Source: Rhodospirillaceae bacterium (GTDB taxonomy: Bacteria > Pseudomonadota > Alphaproteobacteria > UBA828). From it: a stretch of 14,069 bases of DNA. This document shows, one piece after another, positions 1 through 6,896 of the stretch. The stretch lies in NCBI GenBank assembly GCA_028819955.1, contig JAPPKP010000386.1:1-14069 (forward strand). The letters run 5' to 3'. Both the position numbers and the translations under genes were made by a program. The notes under the pieces are model-generated. The model saw only the letters and a program-made list of their open reading frames with translations, was not told the DNA's origin and did not search any database. Each line of letters begins with the position of its first letter. Position 1 is the first letter of the stretch.

Positions 1-629
1 GTGAAGCCGAAGAGCGCCACCGCGATGATGCCCGGCAGCAGGATCGGGATCATCACGTAGCGCAGGGACTGCAGGTTGCTGGCGCCGAGGTCGCGCGCCG
101 CCTCCTCCACGCGCGGGTCGAAGCGGCTCAGCACGGCGAACATGATGAGAAGCCCGAAGGGCAGCGTCCAGGTCAGGTGCGCGCCGAGTGCAGACGAGTA
201 CCAGTGAGCGTTCCAGCCCAGCAGCTGGAGCAGCAGCGTGATGCCGACGCCGAGCACGAGGCCCGGCACCACGAGGCTCCCGATCGCCGTATAGAAAATT
301 ACCGAGTTGCCGAAGAACCGGCTGCGGAACGCGAGTCCCGCCGCCACCGAGAAGAGCACGGTGATACCCAGGATGATGAGCGAGAGCGGCAGCGAGCGCG
401 CGAACGCGCCGCCGACGTCGCCGGTGCGCGCCTGACCGAACAGCGCCTCGAACCAGTGCAGCGAGAGGCCCTGCATGGGGAAGACAAGCGAGGCGTTCGG
501 CCCCTGGAAGGAGAGGATGTAGATGCAGAACATCGGGCCGTAGAGGAACAGCACGAACACCCCGAAGAAGGCCGCCAGCGGATAGAAGGTCCAGGGCCGA
601 GGCTTGTGGGTCTTCGCCGATCGCGCCAT
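1..629 (-). CDS. PotC-like ABC transporter permease (partial, C-terminus beyond window edge)
   Basis: Inner-membrane permease of a polyamine-type (spermidine/putrescine-like) ABC importer. The frame is open from an ATG at 629 to the window edge and gives 209 residues. It shows an N-terminal hydrophobic helix (about residues 16-40), further helices near 80-100 and 112-138, and the permease signature loop (EAA motif) near residues 175-202, starting EEAARDLGAS. That loop contacts the ATPase subunit in this family. The final one or two helices are missing because the window ends. An AGGAG ribosome-binding site (637-641) overlaps the TAG stop of the upstream permease gene, and the gap between the genes is 10 bases, so the two are probably translationally coupled. 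The substrate is inferred only from family resemblance. Confidence 0.9.
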   Translation of the reverse strand, partial: MARSAKTHKPRPWTFYPLAAFFGVFVLFLYGPMFCIYILSFQGPNASLVFPMQGLSLHWFEALFGQARTGDVGGAFARSLPLSLIILGITVLFSVAAGLAFRSRFFGNSVIFYTAIGSLVVPGLVLGVGITLLLQLLGWNAHWYSSALGAHLTWTLPFGLLIMFAVLSRFDPRVEEAARDLGASNLQSLRYVMIPILLPGIIAVALFGF

Positions 630-639
630 GCCTCCGCTC

Positions 640-1533
640 CTACGAACCGCCCGCGAGTTCCCTGCGGATGTTGACCACCCGCAGCACGCCCATCACCATC
701 AGCACCACGACGATCAGCAGCACCACCGCACTCGCCGATGCGGACGGGTATAGAAGGACGTTGATGTCCTCGAAGATGGTGGAGACCACCGAGGCATTGC
801 GCCCGCCGCTCATCACCTTGATGACGAAGAAATCGCCCATCACCAGCACGATGACGAAGATCGAGCCGAGCGCGATACCGCTGCGGGAGAGCGGGACGAT
901 GACCTCCCACATGATGCGCATAGAACTCGCGCCCGCGTCCCGCGCCGCCTCGATCAGCGACTTGTCGATGCGCGCCATCGAGTTGAAGATCGGCACGATC
1001 ATGAAAAGCGTGAAGAGGTGGACGTAGCTCAGCACCACCGAGAAGTCGGAGAAGAGCAACCACTCGACCGGATCGTCGACGATGCCGAGGCCCATGAGCG
1101 CCTGATTGACCAGCCCCTGCTTCCCCAGCAGCGGAATCCACGAAATCATCCGAATGATGTTCGAGGTCCAGAACGGCACCGTGCATAGAAGAAACAAGCC
1201 GATCGCGATCAACAGCGAGCGGACGTGGAACACCAGGAAGTAGGCGATGGTGAAGCCGATCAGCAGCGTGACGGCCCAGACGATCGCCGCAAACTTCAAC
1301 GTGCCCAGATAGAGCCAGAGCGTGTTCATCGTGGTGAACAGCTCGATATAGCTCTCCGGCGTGAGCGCGGGCCGCATGCCGAAGATCATGTCGCTCTCGA
1401 AAAAGCTGACCGCCAGCAACACGCCCAGCGGCAGGATGAAGAAGACCGCAAGCGCGACGCCGAGCGGCGCCACCCTCACAAACGGCCGCCGCTTGGCGCT
1501 GATGCCGTCGCTCGCTAGGAATTTGAATCGCAT
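640..1533 (-). CDS. PotB-like ABC transporter permease
   Basis: Integral membrane subunit of the same importer, 297 residues, the usual length for PotB/PotH-type permeases. It has about six predicted membrane segments: near residues 20-43, 78-101, 106-124, 163-182, 219-240 and 268-287. The EAA signature loop begins at residue 195 (EAARDAGASS) and is followed by the typical region containing VPLSRSGI, which docks onto the ABC ATPase. The start is the ATG at 1533. No Shine-Dalgarno sequence is visible just upstream, but a GC-rich hairpin sits there, so translation may be weak relative to the binding protein. The gene lies 58 bases downstream of the binding-protein gene and 10 bases upstream of the second permease. 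Confidence 0.93.
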   Translation of the reverse strand: MRFKFLASDGISAKRRPFVRVAPLGVALAVFFILPLGVLLAVSFFESDMIFGMRPALTPESYIELFTTMNTLWLYLGTLKFAAIVWAVTLLIGFTIAYFLVFHVRSLLIAIGLFLLCTVPFWTSNIIRMISWIPLLGKQGLVNQALMGLGIVDDPVEWLLFSDFSVVLSYVHLFTLFMIVPIFNSMARIDKSLIEAARDAGASSMRIMWEVIVPLSRSGIALGSIFVIVLVMGDFFVIKVMSGGRNASVVSTIFEDINVLLYPSASASAVVLLIVVVLMVMGVLRVVNIRRELAGGS

Positions 1534-1547
1534 AGGGCGAAAGATCG

Positions 1548-1575
1548 GGGCGGGGCCGACGCTACGACCCCGCCC
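1548..1575 (-). repeat. GC-rich hairpin between binding-protein and permease genes
   Basis: The arms GGGCGGGG (1548-1555) and CCCCGCCC (1568-1575) form a perfect 8-bp stem with a 12-base loop. The hairpin lies in the 58-base gap between the solute-binding protein stop (1592) and the permease start (1533). No run of T follows it on the transcribed strand, so it is not a classical intrinsic terminator. In other ABC operons (for example malE-malF) such structures stabilise the upstream message, so that more binding protein than permease is made. That role here is an inference. Confidence 0.5.
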
Positions 1576-1591
1576 ACGAGGATAACGCTGC

Positions 1592-2890
1592 TTATGCCGT
1601 CTGCAGCTCCGTCCACTTCTTGAGCAGGAACTGCTGGTTGTCCATAAGCGTGTTCCAGCACGCCATGTTGCCGAAGCGCTGCAGGAACGATCCGCCGTCG
1701 CGGACGTGCCCCGGCTTCTCCATCAGTGTGCCGTAGGGATCGTGGATCGGGCCTTCCGCCGGCTTGCCCTCGTACCAGTAATCCCACTCGTAGGGCTCCA
1801 TGTAGGCCTTGGCGGTCTCCGAGACGCCGAGATAGTAGCCCTGCTTGGCGATGAAGGCGCCCATCCAGCCGCTGTAGTACCAGTTGAGGTAGTCGTAGGC
1901 TGCACCCAGCCTCTTGCCCTCGAGGTGGCTCATCAGGCTCATTCCGTTGCCCCAGCCCCGGTAGCCTTCTGCGAGCGGCTGATAGATGCAGGGCACGCCC
2001 TGGGCGCGCACGGCGGTCACCGCCGGCGACCACATGGACTGGATCACCACCTCGCCCGAGGTCATCAACTGCACCGACTGATCGAAGGTGCCCCAGAGCG
2101 CCCGCCAATGACCCTTCTTCTTGAGATCGATGAGCCGGTCCACGGTCATCGTAATCTCTTCCTTGGTCATGTTGCCCTTGTCGGCGTAGGTGTATTCGCC
2201 GGTGGATTCGATGGCGAGCGCCGCATCCATGATCATGATCGGTGGGATGTCCATGCCCGCCGCGCGGCCGTTGAACTCGTCGTTGAAGAGCTCGTGCCAG
2301 TTGTTGATGGGCCGGCCGATCGCATCCGGCTGGATGCCGAGGGTATCGGCGTTGAACACGCCGGGGATCATCGTCGCGTAATCGGTGGTGCCGTCGGCGA
2401 TCTCCCTTGCGTCGGCGTCGGTGAAGTACATCACCTCGTGGGGAGAGACCCCCTGGCGCGAGATTGGATTGCCCTCCAGCTCGCCGTCCCGATAGATCGC
2501 CGTCGTCTTGTCCCAATGGGTGATCTTGGCGGGGTCCACCGCCTGATAGATGCCGCGCGGCACGGTGATGACCCGCATCCACAGCTCGATGTCGGCGACA
2601 TCGATGGAATCGGACTGCGTGGTCAGGCGGTTGAGCATGCCGGCGTGATCGGTGACGGACATCTCCACCGTGAACGGCAGGTCCACCGTCGCCTGCTCGG
2701 CGATCTGGATGATCGTCGAATAAGACATGCCAGAGTGGTTGATCGTTATGTCCTTGGTGTCCTGCGCCCAGACCGTTGGAAATCCGCCGAGCGCCTTCGT
2801 GCCGGCCGCGACGCCGGCCACGGCGGCGGCGCCCTTGAGAATCGAGCGCCGGCTCGGCCCCCGTCCGAGATGCTTCGAGGTCTTTGCCAT
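1592..2890 (-). CDS. Extracellular solute-binding protein, polyamine-type, Tat-exported
   Basis: Periplasmic substrate-capture subunit of the importer whose permeases follow it, 432 residues, somewhat longer than PotD-like proteins (about 350). The N-terminus carries a twin-arginine signal: SRRSILKG at residues 13-20, a hydrophobic Ala/Gly-rich stretch to about residue 38, and a likely cleavage site after A42 (VWA). This implies export in folded form. The mature part is rich in Trp and Tyr towards the C-terminus (around residues 310-400), as in ligand-binding clefts for cationic or aromatic ligands. The ATG at 2890 is preceded by a strong GGGAGGAGG ribosome-binding site (2896-2904). Membership of the type-2 binding-protein fold (PotD/SBP_bac_8-like) rests on overall pattern and operon context. 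The ligand is unknown; polyamine-like or another small organic compound is possible. Confidence 0.85.
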   Translation of the reverse strand: MAKTSKHLGRGPSRRSILKGAAAVAGVAAGTKALGGFPTVWAQDTKDITINHSGMSYSTIIQIAEQATVDLPFTVEMSVTDHAGMLNRLTTQSDSIDVADIELWMRVITVPRGIYQAVDPAKITHWDKTTAIYRDGELEGNPISRQGVSPHEVMYFTDADAREIADGTTDYATMIPGVFNADTLGIQPDAIGRPINNWHELFNDEFNGRAAGMDIPPIMIMDAALAIESTGEYTYADKGNMTKEEITMTVDRLIDLKKKGHWRALWGTFDQSVQLMTSGEVVIQSMWSPAVTAVRAQGVPCIYQPLAEGYRGWGNGMSLMSHLEGKRLGAAYDYLNWYYSGWMGAFIAKQGYYLGVSETAKAYMEPYEWDYWYEGKPAEGPIHDPYGTLMEKPGHVRDGGSFLQRFGNMACWNTLMDNQQFLLKKWTELQTA

Positions 2891-3238
2891 GATTGCCTCC
2901 TCCCTGAGTTGGGCGTCGGCCAGGACGCGCTACGCCGTGCGCCGACAGCCCGCTGGCCCTAGCCTAGCCCGGAATTCTAACCGATGTCATGGCCCGCGCG
3001 ACAGGAGTGTCACGCGCGTTCGGCGCAACCGGGCTGCTGCGCGCTCGTCTCGCGACGCGCGCATGGCATTGGCCGGAGCGGACGGCTATAAGGTCTTGCG
3101 GCTGTACCGCGCGCGGCGCGATACGCGCGGCGGTTTCTCGAAAGCAGTGGGTTGCAAGCACTTTAGCATGATTGGCACAGCGTGACGAAGGTGCCGCCAC
3201 GCTCGGGGAGCAGGCGCCGTGGGCCAGCGCGCGGTCTC
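2891..3238. other. Divergent intergenic region
   Basis: This 348-base stretch separates the ABC-importer operon (leftward) from the binding-protein/VOC gene (rightward) and should hold promoters for both. No convincing coding frame is present. A TATAAG hexamer at 3087-3092 with TGGCAT 17 bases upstream (3064-3069) is a weak candidate promoter for the rightward gene. A perfect 7-bp inverted repeat (CCGCGCG 3107-3113, CGCGCGG 3124-3130) lies further on, but in such GC-rich DNA it may be chance. The strong ribosome-binding site of the leftward gene is at 2896-2904. A GTG at 3182 is an alternative upstream start for the rightward gene. Confidence 0.5.
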
Positions 3239-5080
3239 ATGCCACGTGGGTTATGCCGCATCGCAGGCGTTGTCCTGGTCGCCGCATCGCTCCTGGTCGG
3301 CATTCAGGCAAATGCCGAAACCGACACTCTGAAGATCGGCGTGCTCGCCACCCTCGAAGGTGCGTTCGAGACGCTCGGGCGGGATGCCCTGCGCGGCTAC
3401 GAGCTGGCCCTGAAAGAGCACGAGGAGGGCGACGGCGCGCTGCCCATCGAGGCCATGATCGAGTCCACGGATGGGACTCCGGACTCCGTGGTCGCGAAGG
3501 CGCGCCTGCTGATCGAGCGCGGCACCAGCATCGTCATCGGCCCCCTCGCCGGGATCGAGGGCATCGCGATTCGCGATTTCGCCAAGAGCGTGCCGGAGGT
3601 GACGTTCATCAACGGCGCCTCGGCCGCACAGGACGCCACCTTGCGCGCGCCGGCCGAGAACTTCTTTCGTTTCAACCCCGACAGCATGCAGTGGATCGGG
3701 GGTCTCGGGCGCTACGCTTACGAAGAGAAGGACATCGAAACGATCGTCACGGTCAGCGAGGACTATTCGCTGCCCTACACCCAGCTCATGGGCTTCGTGC
3801 TGGACTACTGCGCCGCGGGCGGCCGATTGCTGGACAGACACTGGGTCTCACCGGGCGCAAGCGATACCACGCGCCTCGCCGAGGCAGTCGCCCGGACCGA
3901 GACCGATGGTTTGTTCCTCGCTATGGAGCCCCGCGCGGCGCGGAGGTTCCTTACGGCCTATGGCGAGGCCGGTGGGCAGGCCGCCGTCGTGGCGAGCTCC
4001 ACGACCTTGAGCAGCCGCCTCCTGCGCGCGGACGACACCATCCGCCCCTTGCTGACGGGGGCGATGTCGGCGCTGCCCGTCTCCGAAAGCGACGACAACA
4101 AAGAGTGGGAGGAGCTCACGACTCGCTACCGCGAGAGCTTCCCGGACGCAGGCCCGGCGCCGGGCCTGTTCGCACTCGCTTACTACGTCAATACCAAGGC
4201 GCTGCTCCTCGCCCTCGAAAAGACCGAAGGCGTGCTTGGGGACGGGCACGAGACCCTGCGCGAGGCGCTCGCGGAGCTGCGCTTCGATACCCCCTTCGGC
4301 GGCCCGGTCGCGCTCGATGAGAACCGCCAGGCCGTCACCGACACCTTCATCGTCGAAGTCGAGGAAGAGGACGGGTTCCTGACGCTTGGCACGGTCGACG
4401 TGGTGGGAGAGGTCGACCAGACCCTCGGGCTCCCGCGCGATGCGTTCCTCGCCCTGGGCCCGCCAAGCCGGAGCAACACGCGCTGCCCCGAGACCACGCT
4501 GGTCGAAGTCGAAGCCGAGGCCGAGCCGGTCGCTCCCGAGGTGGAGGCCGAAGACGTTATGCCCGCCGAGGAACCGCCGCCGGAGGCCGAAGAGGACGCG
4601 GAGACAGCCGAGGCCCCTGCCGAGACGCTCCTCGATCAGCTCATCCGGATGCTGCAGAAGGACGAAGCCATGCCCGAGACAGGCCCCTCCATCGTTCCGT
4701 GCCTCAGCTATCGCGACGCGCCGGCCGCAATCGCCTGGCTCAAGCAGGCCTTCGGCTTCACCGAGGTCATGGTGGTGCCGGGCCCGAACGACACCATCGC
4801 CCATGCCCAGCTCGCCTTCGACGGCGGCATGGTCATGGTGGGCTCGATTCGAGACGATGAGCTGCAGATGCGGACGCCCTGCGACCTCGGCGGCATCACA
4901 CAGTCGATCTATATCGTGGTCGAGGATACGGACGCCCACTACGCCCGCGCCGTCGAGGCCGGCGCCGAGATCGTTCGGGAGTTGGAGAACACGCCTTACG
5001 GCTCCCGCGACTACTCGGCACGCGACCCCGAAGGGCACCTCTGGAATTTCGGTACCTACCGGCCGGGCATCGAAGAATAA
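3239..5080 (+). CDS. Type-I periplasmic binding protein fused to a VOC (glyoxalase-like) domain
   Basis: A 613-residue protein in three parts. Residues 1-26 are a Sec signal peptide (hydrophobic core AGVVLVAASLLVG, cleavage after ANA). Residues about 30-417 resemble the Leu/Ile/Val-type ABC substrate-binding fold (Peripla_BP_6), from LKIGVLATLEG to a typical family ending near RCPE. Residues about 418-477 are a low-complexity linker rich in Glu, Ala and Pro. Residues 478-613 form a whole VOC domain of the PhnB/glyoxalase-like type, with start SIVPCLSYRDAP and end GSRDYSARDPEGHLWNFG. The free-standing binding proteins end where the linker starts, and free-standing VOC proteins start at the internal Met. 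I chose the ATG at 3239 because it gives a normal signal peptide; a GTG at 3182 would add 19 Arg-rich residues. Neither start has a clear ribosome-binding site. No cognate Leu/Ile/Val-type permease or ATPase genes are adjacent, so the binding part is an orphan. Ligand and VOC activity are unknown. Confidence 0.85.
   Translation: MPRGLCRIAGVVLVAASLLVGIQANAETDTLKIGVLATLEGAFETLGRDALRGYELALKEHEEGDGALPIEAMIESTDGTPDSVVAKARLLIERGTSIVIGPLAGIEGIAIRDFAKSVPEVTFINGASAAQDATLRAPAENFFRFNPDSMQWIGGLGRYAYEEKDIETIVTVSEDYSLPYTQLMGFVLDYCAAGGRLLDRHWVSPGASDTTRLAEAVARTETDGLFLAMEPRAARRFLTAYGEAGGQAAVVASSTTLSSRLLRADDTIRPLLTGAMSALPVSESDDNKEWEELTTRYRESFPDAGPAPGLFALAYYVNTKALLLALEKTEGVLGDGHETLREALAELRFDTPFGGPVALDENRQAVTDTFIVEVEEEDGFLTLGTVDVVGEVDQTLGLPRDAFLALGPPSRSNTRCPETTLVEVEAEAEPVAPEVEAEDVMPAEEPPPEAEEDAETAEAPAETLLDQLIRMLQKDEAMPETGPSIVPCLSYRDAPAAIAWLKQAFGFTEVMVVPGPNDTIAHAQLAFDGGMVMVGSIRDDELQMRTPCDLGGITQSIYIVVEDTDAHYARAVEAGAEIVRELENTPYGSRDYSARDPEGHLWNFGTYRPGIEE
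4656..4672 (+). promoter_or_regulatory. Internal ribosome-binding site and ATG for the VOC domain
   Basis: AGAAGGA (4656-4662) lies 7 bases before an in-frame ATG (4670-4672), exactly where free-standing VOC proteins of this type begin (MPETGPSIVPCL). A 136-residue cytoplasmic VOC protein could be made from here to the stop at 5080, alongside the full-length exported fusion. The motif is seen directly; its use is inferred. Confidence 0.5.
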
Positions 5081-5104
5081 GCCGGGAATGCGCTGCGACG
5101 CCGC

Positions 5105-5566
5105 TCAGTCGTAGGGCTCGCCCGCCTTGTTGGTGAAGCGGATCTTGCCGTCGCGCTTCTCGTAGACGAGATCGATGTCGGGATAGTGGCCGCGCTCGTC
5201 GCTGGCGCGGGTTCCGATCTCCAGCACCACGGCGTCCGCCGCCGAGCGGTTCACAAGGTGGTGGCCATCCGCATGACCGGCCTTGAACGCTGCCGCTTCC
5301 CCCGCCCTGAGTGGGGTTTCCGCTCCCTCCTCCACCAAGACCAGCTCGCCCGAGACGACGAAGACCAACTCGTCCTCGGCCTCGTGCCAATGGCGCTGCG
5401 CGCTCTCAGCACCCGGCGGCAGGCGCGTCAGATTGACCCCGAACTGGGTCAACCCGCCCGCATCGCCCAGAGCCTGCTTGATGCGCCCCTCCGTCGTCGC
5501 CTTGAACGGCGGCGGATAACCCGATCCGGCCTTGGCCGGTACCCGGTCTAAGTCGATCTTGGGCAT
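5105..5566 (-). CDS. Cupin domain protein
   Basis: A 153-residue single-domain cupin, probably a cytoplasmic metal-binding protein. Cupin motif 1 is at about residues 52-73, with the metal-ligand pattern H59-x-H61-x3-E65 (RHWHEAEDE), and motif 2 is at about 89-106, with G89, H102 and N106. The conserved Pro of motif 2 is replaced by Lys. The reaction is unknown; such cupins include isomerases, dioxygenases and small binding proteins. The ATG at 5566 is preceded by AAGGGGAG (5576-5583), which overlaps the TGA of the upstream Cys-rich gene, so translation is probably coupled. A longer frame to 5692 exists but runs through that upstream gene and lacks cupin-like sequence. The gene faces the binding-protein/VOC gene, with 24 bases between the stops and no clear terminator. 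Confidence 0.9.
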   Translation of the reverse strand: MPKIDLDRVPAKAGSGYPPPFKATTEGRIKQALGDAGGLTQFGVNLTRLPPGAESAQRHWHEAEDELVFVVSGELVLVEEGAETPLRAGEAAAFKAGHADGHHLVNRSAADAVVLEIGTRASDERGHYPDIDLVYEKRDGKIRFTNKAGEPYD

Positions 5567-5582
5567 GTCCAGGATCTCCCCT

Positions 5583-5828
5583 TCATACGGATCCGCACGC
5601 AGCTTCGGGCGAGGCCTGCTTCGGCGGGCACGGCACCGTGCCGTAAGAGCAGAAGACGCAGCAATCGCCTGGCAACGGCCGCAACCGAACACCGCAGCCC
5701 GCGCATTCGTGAAAGAAGGCGCACGCGTCGACCGGCATTTCCTCCCGCGCCCGATGCCCGCAGGTCGGGCAGGTGAGAACCGAATAGCGCTCGACCGCCA
5801 GTTCGGCCTGCGCCGTGCCCACCGCCAT
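5583..5828 (-). CDS. Small Cys-rich putative zinc-ribbon protein
   Basis: An 81-residue protein with ten cysteines: C20 and C23 (CPTCGH), C36, C42 and C45 (ECAGC), C56, C57 and C60 (GDCCVFCSYG), C67 and C78. The paired CxxC knuckles suggest one or two structural zinc sites. The GDCCVFCSYG block followed by a CPP sequence matches, from memory, a conserved uncharacterised bacterial family that is often free-standing; I know of no assigned function. The gene lies 18 bases after the SDR stop and 16 bases before the cupin start, so it is probably co-transcribed with both. The ATG at 5828 has only a weak purine-rich upstream sequence. The first 15 or so residues are not part of the conserved core, so a later start is possible. 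Confidence 0.8.
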   Translation of the reverse strand: MAVGTAQAELAVERYSVLTCPTCGHRAREEMPVDACAFFHECAGCGVRLRPLPGDCCVFCSYGTVPCPPKQASPEAACGSV

Positions 5829-5846
5829 GCCGCTCGCGCCCCCGGC

Positions 5847-6608
5847 TCAGTACTGCACGCCGTTGGTGAGCGCGCCGTCCACCTTGATGTTGGTACCGGT
5901 GATGAAGCTCGCCCTGGGGCTCGCGAGGAACACCGTCGCGTTGGCCACCTCCTCGGCCGTCGCCATGCGCCCGGTCTTGTTGAGGCTCAAGGCGAGATTG
6001 AACAGGTCGGGGTTGTTGTTCTCGATGTTCTGCCAGAAACCGCCCTCGAAGTAGGTGTTGCCGGGCGAGACCGAATTGGCGCGGATGCCCTTCGGCGCGA
6101 GCTGGCGGCTGAGCCCGGCGGAATAGTGGATCAGCGCCGCCTTGAAGACCCCGTAGGGGCCCGCGGCAAAGTCGATCTCGATGCCCGAGACGCTCGAAAT
6201 GACCACGATGGAGCCGGCGTCGGACTTCTCAAGGTGAGGCAGCGCGGCTTCCACCGTGTTCACGGTGTGCATCATGTCGACCGAGAATTCCTTTTGCCAG
6301 GATTCGAGCTCGGGCGTCGCCGCGAGCGCGCTCACGTTGGGAACGACGATATCGAGCCCGCCGAACTCCTCGGCAACGTCGTCGACCCACTGGCGCATCG
6401 CCGGCCCGTCGCCGACGTCGAGGGCGCGGCCCGAGGCGCGCACGCCGGTCGCGGCAAGCGCGGAGACCGCCTCCTCCACATCGGCCTCGGTGCGTGCGCA
6501 GATCGCGACATCGGCACCCTCAGCCGCGAGCTCGTTTGCGATCGCGCGTCCGATGCCCTTGGTGCCGCCGGTCACCAGCGACTTCCTGCCTTTCAATCCG
6601 AGATCCAT
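5847..6608 (-). CDS. Short-chain dehydrogenase/reductase (SDR) family oxidoreductase
   Basis: A 253-residue classical-length SDR, expected to be an NAD(P)-dependent cytoplasmic alcohol/ketone oxidoreductase. The cofactor loop is TGGTKGIG (residues 13-20), D64-V65 contacts adenine in the family, and the catalytic residues are S139, Y152 and K156 (YGVFK). Two positions are atypical: the usual NNAG is PNVS (90-93), and the catalytic Asn of helix 4 aligns with D111. The C-terminus carries the usual GTNIKVDGA segment. The ATG at 6608 has an AGGGAG ribosome-binding site at 6616-6621. It is the first gene of a three-gene operon with the Cys-rich protein and the cupin, and is divergent from a Gfo/Idh/MocA oxidoreductase. 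The substrate cannot be assigned; FabG-like naming would be unsafe. Confidence 0.93.
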   Translation of the reverse strand: MDLGLKGRKSLVTGGTKGIGRAIANELAAEGADVAICARTEADVEEAVSALAATGVRASGRALDVGDGPAMRQWVDDVAEEFGGLDIVVPNVSALAATPELESWQKEFSVDMMHTVNTVEAALPHLEKSDAGSIVVISSVSGIEIDFAAGPYGVFKAALIHYSAGLSRQLAPKGIRANSVSPGNTYFEGGFWQNIENNNPDLFNLALSLNKTGRMATAEEVANATVFLASPRASFITGTNIKVDGALTNGVQY

Positions 6609-6896
6609 GTGTCAGCTCCCTGGTTTTTGGCGCCGCACCGCGGCTTGCGCTGCGCGGCATGGTGAACCATCGCGGAAGTCAAGGCCAGCGCCATTCGCCG
6701 GCCGCGCTCTCGACGACGTGAGAACTCACGGCCAGGCCGTTTCGCCATGAATCGTCCCATTGCCGGGCGAAGCTGGCCTGGATTTTGGGCACTTGATAGG
6801 ATGCCGCCGCGGCGCGGACCCGTGACCTGGGCACCTCGTTCGTTGCTCCCCCGTGGCCCTGTCGGCCAACGAACTGTCAGTGGATTGGATGGACTC
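6609..6896. other. Divergent intergenic region (SDR operon / Gfo-Idh gene)
   Basis: These 288 bases contain no supported gene. A frame in phase with the rightward oxidoreductase stays open back to an ATG at 6747, but the extra 50 residues (rich in Pro, Arg and Trp) do not resemble the family, whose proteins start just before the nucleotide-binding loop. The region should hold promoters for both directions, but I could not identify clear -35/-10 pairs. It also contains a perfect short palindrome, listed separately. Confidence 0.5.
6717..6730. promoter_or_regulatory. Palindromic putative operator
   Basis: CGTGAG-AA-CTCACG is a perfect inverted repeat with 6-base arms and a 2-base centre. It lies between divergent genes, 108 bases from the SDR start and 166 bases from the Gfo/Idh start. 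The size and symmetry suit a dimeric transcription factor. No regulator gene is adjacent in the window, so the factor is unknown. Confidence 0.4.

Noticed and set aside
1706..2962. Long plus-strand open frame opposite the solute-binding protein gene
   Set aside because: Its translation is rich in His, Arg and Gly with no recognisable domain, and the minus-strand gene there has a Tat signal, a strong ribosome-binding site and operon context. It is a GC-bias shadow.
3107..3130. 7-bp GC-only inverted repeat upstream of the binding-protein/VOC gene
   Set aside because: Made only of alternating G and C, it is likely by chance in this composition, and it has no terminator or known operator pattern.
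3173..3190. TGGCAC resembling half of a sigma-54 promoter
   Set aside because: The matching TTGC element at the required spacing is absent.
3848..5038. Long minus-strand open frame opposite the binding-protein/VOC gene
   Set aside because: Low-complexity Gly/Arg/Leu translation without family motifs; the plus-strand frame matches two known folds.
5081..5104. Possible terminator between the convergent binding-protein/VOC and cupin genes
   Set aside because: The 24-base gap has no clear stem with a T-run.
5532..6665. Long plus-strand open frame across the SDR and Cys-rich genes
   Set aside because: It covers two recognisable minus-strand genes and has no domain of its own.
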